Positions 59,772 to 64,000 of a stretch of 64,000 nt of DNA are shown in pieces; position 1 is the first letter of the stretch, and every line of letters starts with the position of its first letter. The position numbers and the translations under genes were made by a program. The notes under the pieces were generated by a model that ran no database searches, had not been told where the DNA came from, and was given only the letters and a program-made list of their open reading frames with translations. The stretch spans positions 3,534,001 through 3,598,000 of the forward strand of contig NZ_CP108474.1 of the NCBI RefSeq assembly GCF_036226445.1, in the 5' to 3' direction. Origin of the DNA: Streptomyces sp. NBC_01255. Lineage in GTDB: Bacteria; Actinomycetota; Actinomycetes; Streptomycetales; Streptomycetaceae.

Positions 59772-61061
59772 ATGTCAGCCGACAGCAAGCAGCCCCAGCC
59801 GCCCGAGGACGGGGCCGCCACCACCGCCGACTCGACCTCGCTCCTGCTCTCCCACGCGCGCCTCACCGACGGCCGGACCGTGGACGTCCGGCTCGTCGGC
59901 GGGCGGATCGAGGCCGTGGGCACGGCCGGCAGCCTCAGCGCCGTCGGCGGTTCCCGCGTCGACCTCGCCGGCTATCTGCTGCTGCCCGCCGCCGCCGAAC
60001 CCCACGCGCACGCCGACACCGCGCTCTCCGCCGACACCCCGGGGCCCGTCTCGTACGCCCCGGAGGAGGTCCAGCGGAGGGCCACCGAGGCCGCCCTGCT
60101 CCAGCTGGGACACGGCGCGACGGCGCTCCGCGCGCACGTACGCATCGGCGACGTCCAGGGGCTCGGCCCGCTCGAAGCCGTGCTCCAGGCGCGGCGCTCG
60201 CTGCGCGGCCTCGCCGACCTGACGGCCGTCGCCGTCCCCCGGCTCCTCACCGGGGTCGCGGGCGCGGACGGGCTCGCGATGCTGCGGGACGCGGTGAAGA
60301 TGGGCGCCGGTGTGGCCGGCGGCTGCCCGGACCTCGACCCGGACCCGGCCGGATACGTGGAGGCCGTCCTGGAGGTCGCGGCCGAGCACGGCTGCCCGGT
60401 CGACCTGCACACCGACGGGGACGACCCGGCCCGGCTCGCCCGGCTCGCGGCGATGGCCGGGGGGCTGCGGCCCGGGGTGACGATCGGGCCGTGCGCCGGG
60501 CTCGGCCGGCTCCCCGCCGACGTGGCCCGGCGGGCGGCGGACCAGCTGGCGGCGGCCGGGGTGACGGTGGTGTGCCTGCCGCAGGGCGGCTGCGGGGGTA
60601 CGGAGCTGCGCGGCGCGGCACCGGTCCGGCTGCTGCGGGCCGCCGGGGTGCGGGTCGCGGCAGGCAGCGGGGCGCTGCGGGACATGTCCAACCCGGTGGG
60701 GCGCGGGGATCCGCTGGAGGCGGCGTACCTGCTCGCCTCGCTGGGCGGGCTGCCGCCCCAGGAGGCGTACGCGGCGGTGAGCGCGGGGGCGCGGGCCGCG
60801 ATGGGGCTGCCGGAGGTGCGGGTGGAGGCGGGCTTCCCGGCGGAACTGCTCGCGGTGCGCGGCGAGCGGCTCGCGGGCGTGCTGTCCCTCGCGTACAGCC
60901 GGATCGTGGTGCACCGGGGGCGGGTGGTGGCCAGGACGAGCGCGGTGCGGGAGTACTGCGACTCGGCGGCCGCCCTGGACCTGCCCCGGCAGGTGCGGCC
61001 GGAGCGGCCGCAGCCGCCCGAGCCGGGGAGCCCTCCGGCCGGTCCCGTCGTACGGTCGTGA
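59772..61061 (+). CDS. Amidohydrolase family protein (cytosine-deaminase-like)
   Basis: 429 residues from ATG 59772, GAGGAG upstream. It is a TIM-barrel amidohydrolase with a His-x-His metal site (LPAAAEPHAHADTALS), a barrel His (CPVDLHTDGDD) and small beta-domains at both ends (LLLSHARLTDGRTVDVRLVG, RIVVHRGRVVARTSAV). The expected Asp near VAAGSGALRDMSNPVGRGDP is replaced or shifted, so activity is uncertain. The C-terminal 35 residues are Pro-rich. It is close to the next gene and probably in one operon with it. Confidence 0.8.
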   Translation: MSADSKQPQPPEDGAATTADSTSLLLSHARLTDGRTVDVRLVGGRIEAVGTAGSLSAVGGSRVDLAGYLLLPAAAEPHAHADTALSADTPGPVSYAPEEVQRRATEAALLQLGHGATALRAHVRIGDVQGLGPLEAVLQARRSLRGLADLTAVAVPRLLTGVAGADGLAMLRDAVKMGAGVAGGCPDLDPDPAGYVEAVLEVAAEHGCPVDLHTDGDDPARLARLAAMAGGLRPGVTIGPCAGLGRLPADVARRAADQLAAAGVTVVCLPQGGCGGTELRGAAPVRLLRAAGVRVAAGSGALRDMSNPVGRGDPLEAAYLLASLGGLPPQEAYAAVSAGARAAMGLPEVRVEAGFPAELLAVRGERLAGVLSLAYSRIVVHRGRVVARTSAVREYCDSAAALDLPRQVRPERPQPPEPGSPPAGPVVRS

Positions 61062-61063
61062 GT

Positions 61064-61720
61064 ATGCGCATCGTCATCGCTGGAGGACACGGACAGATCG
61101 CCCTGCGCCTGGAGAGGCTGCTGTCGGCGGGCGGACACGAGGTCGCGGGGATCATCCGCCGGCCGGAGCAGGGCGACGACCTACGGGCGGCGGGCGCCGA
61201 GCCGGTCGTCCTGGACCTGGAGACGGCGTCGGTGGAGATGGTCGCGGCGGTGCTCCAGGGCGCCGACGCCGCGGTGTTCGCGGCGGGCGCGGGGCCGGGG
61301 AGTTCGGTGGACCGCAAGGACTCGGTGGACCGCGCGGCGGCCGTGCTCTTCGCGGACGCGGCGGAGCGGGCGGGCGTACGGCGCTACGTCGTCGTCTCCT
61401 CGATGGGCGCGGACGCGACCCACAAGGGCGACGACGTCTTCGACGCCTACCTCCGCGCGAAGGGCGCCGCCGACGACACGGTCCGCGCCCGCACGGCCCT
61501 GGACTGGACGATCCTGCGCCCGGGCTCCCTGACGAACGACGCGGGCAAGGGCCTGGTCCGCCTGGAGGCCCACACGGGCCGGGGCATGGTGCCGCGCGAC
61601 GACGTGGCGGCGGTCCTCGCGGAACTCCTCGACACGCCGGCGACGGCGGGCCTGACCCTGGAGCTGATCAGCGGCTCGACGCCGCTCTCGGTCGCCGTGA
61701 AGGACGTGGCCGGAAACTGA
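61064..61720 (+). CDS. NAD(P)H-binding SDR-like protein
   Basis: 218 residues from ATG 61064; a GTG at 61058 overlapping the previous stop is also possible. The Rossmann motif is VIAGGHGQIALRLERLL, followed by RYVVVSSMGADATHKGDDVF and WTILRPGSLTNDAGKGLVRL, typical of atypical SDRs of the NAD(P)H-binding YwnB/CC3 type. Catalytic role unknown. A strong terminator follows. Confidence 0.87.
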   Translation: MRIVIAGGHGQIALRLERLLSAGGHEVAGIIRRPEQGDDLRAAGAEPVVLDLETASVEMVAAVLQGADAAVFAAGAGPGSSVDRKDSVDRAAAVLFADAAERAGVRRYVVVSSMGADATHKGDDVFDAYLRAKGAADDTVRARTALDWTILRPGSLTNDAGKGLVRLEAHTGRGMVPRDDVAAVLAELLDTPATAGLTLELISGSTPLSVAVKDVAGN

Positions 61721-61748
61721 CCCGCCGCCCTACGGCCCGGAAACGAGT

Positions 61749-61780
61749 GAAGGTCCCCGGTGCGAACACCGGGGACCTTC
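61749..61780. terminator. Terminator between 61064 gene and tRNA-Tyr
   Basis: GAAGGTCCCCGGTG (61749-61762) with a CGAA loop pairs perfectly with CACCGGGGACCTTC (61767-61780). It serves the plus-strand gene and the minus-strand tRNA. Confidence 0.88.
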
Positions 61781-61786
61781 TTCACG

Positions 61787-61868
61787 TGGCGACGCCAGGA
61801 TTCGAACCTGGGTAGGCTAAGCCGACGGATTTACAGTCCGCTCCCATTGGCCACTCGGGCACATCGCC
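61787..61868 (-). tRNA. trnY: tRNA-Tyr (GTA anticodon)
   Basis: An 82-nt class II tRNA with acceptor GGCGATG/CGTCGCC, anticodon loop CTGTAAA, a long variable arm (CGGCTTAGCCTA region) and T-arm AGGTTCGAATCCT. Confidence 0.94.
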
Positions 61869-62037
61869 ATGAGATCGCTGCCGTGGAGCCGCTTTCGCGG
61901 TGTTCTGTGGCAACGACGTAAACAATACCTGATCCCCGGGGGTGGTCCGCCACCGGATTGATCAGCGGTTCGAGTCGCGGCGAACCCCCTAGGCTTTGGG
62001 CTGTACCCGACAGCAACCGAGCAAGGAGCCACGAGTC

Positions 62038-62529
62038 ATGGCCGACTCCAGTTTCGACATCGTGTCCAAGGTCGAGCGGCAGGAGGTCGACAACGCCCTC
62101 AACCAGGCCGTGAAGGAGATCTCCCAGCGTTACGACTTCAAGGGGACCAACGCCTCCATCTCCTGGTCGGGCGAGAAGATCCTGATGCAGGCGAACGGCG
62201 AGGAGCGCGTGATGGCGATCCTCGACATCTTCCAGACCAAGCTGATCAAGCGGGGCATCTCGCTGAAGTCGCTGGACGTCGAGGGTGAGCCGCAGCTGTC
62301 CGGCAAGGAGTACAAGCTCTTCGCCTCGATCACCGAGGGCATCTCGCAGGAGAACGCCAAGAAGGTCGCGAAGGCTATCCGGGACGAGGGCCCCAAGGGC
62401 GTCAAGGCGCAGGTCCAGGGCGACGAGCTGCGCGTCAGCTCCAAGAGCCGGGACGACCTGCAGGCCGTGCAGGCGCTGCTCAAGGGCAAGGACTTCGACT
62501 TCGCCCTCCAGTACGTGAACTACCGCTGA
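62038..62529 (+). CDS. YajQ family nucleotide-binding protein
   Basis: 163 residues from ATG 62038, AAGGAG upstream. [20 protein letters not shown] and the C-terminal [20 protein letters not shown] are highly characteristic of YajQ (two RRM-like domains). Members bind nucleotides, in some species cyclic di-GMP, and RNA. The role in Streptomyces is not established. Confidence 0.95.
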   Translation: MADSSFDIVSKVERQEVDNALNQAVKEISQRYDFKGTNASISWSGEKILMQANGEERVMAILDIFQTKLIKRGISLKSLDVEGEPQLSGKEYKLFASITEGISQENAKKVAKAIRDEGPKGVKAQVQGDELRVSSKSRDDLQAVQALLKGKDFDFALQYVNYR

Positions 62530-62624
62530 CCCGTCGAGGCTCGTGTCCGAATTCCGCCAGCCCGAGCGTCGGCGGGCCCCGCACACTGGATCGTGGAAGA
62601 CCCGTGCGGGGAGAGGAACCAGTC

Positions 62625-63131
62625 ATGACCGTGTACGCGTACGTCGACGGCCCCCTGGGCGAGATGCTGCTGGTCGGGCAGCTCGCCGAAGGGGGCCGTG
62701 CCGTGCTGCGCTCCCTGTCCCTGCCGGGGCAGAAGGGCGGCGTCGAGGTCGAGGACGGGTGGACGTGCGCGCCCGAGGCGTTCGAGGACGTCGCCCGGCA
62801 GCTCGGTGAGTACTTCGCCGGGCGGCGGGAGCGGTTCGACATCCCGTACGACCTGAGCTGCGGTACGGACTTCCAGCGGCGCGTCTGGCGGGCCCTGGAG
62901 GAGATCCCGTACGGGACGACCGTCTCCTACGGGGACGTCGCCCGGCTCGTCGGCTCGGCCGGGGCCGGGGTGCGGGCCGTGGGCACCGCGATCGGGCGCA
63001 ATCCGCTGCTCGTGGTGCGGCCCTGCCACCGGGTGATCGGGGCCGACGGGAGCCTGCGCGGGTACGCCGCCGGGCTGGAGCGGAAAGAGCGGCTGCTGGG
63101 AGTCGAGGGCGCCTTGGCGGGCCTTGCGTGA
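62625..63131 (+). CDS. ogt: Methylated-DNA-protein cysteine methyltransferase
   Basis: 168 residues from ATG 62625, GAGAGGAA upstream. The active-site PCHRVIG holds the acceptor cysteine, preceded by the helix-turn-helix IPYGTTVSYGDVARLVGSAG with its Tyr and followed by YAAGLERKERLL. It removes alkyl groups from O6-alkylguanine by suicidal transfer. Its stop overlaps the next start (GTGA), coupling it to an AlkB-like gene: a direct-reversal alkylation repair pair. Confidence 0.95.
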   Translation: MTVYAYVDGPLGEMLLVGQLAEGGRAVLRSLSLPGQKGGVEVEDGWTCAPEAFEDVARQLGEYFAGRRERFDIPYDLSCGTDFQRRVWRALEEIPYGTTVSYGDVARLVGSAGAGVRAVGTAIGRNPLLVVRPCHRVIGADGSLRGYAAGLERKERLLGVEGALAGLA

Positions 63132-63760
63132 GCGAGGGGCTCTTTCCTCGCGAGCGGGCCGTCGTCGCGCCCGGGGCCGTGCACGTGCCCGGGTGGCTGT
63201 CGCCCGCGCGGCAGAGGGAGTTGGTGGACGCCTGCCGGGAGTGGGGGCGCGGGCCGGTGTCGTACCGGCGGACCGTGCTGCCGGGCGGGGGCGTCATGTC
63301 CGTGCGGTCGCTGTGCCTGGGCCGGCAGTGGGAGCCGTACCGCTATCTCGACTCGGTCGGCGTCGAACTGCCCGACTGGCTGGCCGCCTTGGGGCGCGAG
63401 GCGGTCGTCGAGGCGTACAGGGAGAACGGCGGGGCCGTGGGGTTCGCTCCCGATACCGCGCTCGTGAACTTCTACGGGGCCGGCGCGAAGATGGGCATGC
63501 ACCAGGACAAGGAAGAGCGGTCCGGGGCCCCTGTGGTGTCGTTGAGCCTCGGGGACCGGTGCGTCTTCCGGTTCGGGAACGCGGAGAACCGCGGGCGGCC
63601 CTACCGCGACGTCGACTTGGCCTCCGGTGACCTTTTCGTTTTCGGCGGGGCCTCGCGGTGGGTTCATCACGGGGTGCCGACGGTCCACCCGGGGACGGCC
63701 GATCCGGCGCTCGGCCTGGTCGGGCGGCTCAACATCACGCTGCGCGAGACCGGTCTCTGA
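63128..63760 (+). CDS. alkB: AlkB-like Fe(II)/2-oxoglutarate dioxygenase
   Basis: 210 residues from GTG 63128, overlapping ogt by four bases. The iron ligands are His and Asp of MGMHQDKEE and His of WVHHGVPTV. 2-Oxoglutarate is held by the Arg of LVGRLNITLRETG. The sequence TALVNFYGAGAKMGMHQDKE is typical of AlkB, which oxidatively demethylates N1-methyladenine and N3-methylcytosine. Confidence 0.95.
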   Translation: MSEGLFPRERAVVAPGAVHVPGWLSPARQRELVDACREWGRGPVSYRRTVLPGGGVMSVRSLCLGRQWEPYRYLDSVGVELPDWLAALGREAVVEAYRENGGAVGFAPDTALVNFYGAGAKMGMHQDKEERSGAPVVSLSLGDRCVFRFGNAENRGRPYRDVDLASGDLFVFGGASRWVHHGVPTVHPGTADPALGLVGRLNITLRETGL

Positions 63761-63775
63761 CCGCCCCCTAGGCTG

Positions 63776-64000
63776 ATGCGCGTGACAGAGGAACTGCGCC
63801 GGTCGCTCGGCGTCTTCGACGCGGTCGTGATCGGGCTCGGATCGATGGTCGGGGCCGGGATCTTCGTGGCGCTCGGGCCGGCGGCCGATGCGGCCGGGTC
63901 CGGGGCCGGGCTCCTCTGGGCGCTCGGGGTCGCCGCCGTCGTCGCGTACGCCAACGCCATGGCCTCGGCGCGGCTTGCCGCCCTTTACCCGGCCTCCGGC
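63776..64000 (+). CDS. Amino-acid permease (APC family), 3' end outside window
   Basis: The first 75 codons only, from ATG 63776; a GTG two codons later (63782) is an alternative. RRSLGVFDAVVIGLGSMVGA followed by GIFVALGPAAD is the first membrane helix motif (GxGxxxGxGIF) of APC transporters, and a second helix follows (GAGLLWALGVAAVVAYANAM). It is cut by the window edge, not broken. Confidence 0.88.
   Translation, partial: MRVTEELRRSLGVFDAVVIGLGSMVGAGIFVALGPAADAAGSGAGLLWALGVAAVVAYANAMASARLAALYPASG

Overview
The window is chromosomal DNA of a Streptomyces-type actinobacterium. The support is very high GC, frequent GTG/TTG starts, ribosomal and RNA polymerase genes in the actinobacterial order, a WhiB-like protein, an ECF42-type sigma factor and a MaoC (hadAB-like) pair next to rpmG and murB. 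I name the genus by protein resemblance, not by a search.

Layout. 1-14050 (minus strand): adk and secY, then the spc and S10 ribosomal-protein operons read right to left (rplO ... rpsJ). The run is interrupted between rplO and secY by about 2.3 kb of plus-strand accessory DNA: two secreted proteins and a LuxR-type regulator with a degenerate receiver. 14484-16081: an ECF42 sigma factor translationally coupled to a DGPF/YCII protein. 16302-20660: the str operon (rpsL, rpsG, fusA, tuf). 39864-52901: rpoC, rpoB, rplL, rplJ, a lipoprotein, rplA, rplK, nusG and secE, all minus strand, followed by tRNA-Trp. 53285-64000: a housekeeping and repair region with an aspartate aminotransferase, an adenosine deaminase, a TetR/oxidoreductase divergon, murB, hadB/hadA, rpmG, tRNA-Met, tRNA-Thr, an amidohydrolase, tRNA-Tyr, a YajQ protein, ogt, an alkB-like gene and the start of an amino-acid permease.

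The striking part is 21018-39787, about 19 kb set between rpsL and rpoC. It encodes what looks like a complete non-contractile (siphovirus-like) tail with no visible capsid, portal, terminase, integrase or replication gene. It starts with a regulatory block: an HTH regulator diverging from a WhiB-like protein, a Cys-rich protein and a small MerR-like HTH protein. An ATP-grasp enzyme diverges from the structural genes. Next come a putative tail terminator, the tail tube, tail-assembly chaperones G and GT joined by an apparent -1 ribosomal frameshift, a membrane protein, two tandem tape-measure-like proteins and a distal-tail protein. Three tandem paralogous fibre or receptor-binding-like proteins follow, then a Gp37-like hub protein, two minor proteins, an N-acetylmuramoyl-L-alanine amidase, a holin-like protein and an XhlA-like membrane protein.

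The octamer TTGCGYGC recurs in the regulator promoter region and once before the structural genes, and a LexA-like box precedes a small gene in the middle. The simplest reading is a domesticated, regulated headless tail particle (an F-type tailocin-like system) with its own lysis genes, carried at a core-genome locus. Its target and role cannot be read from sequence.
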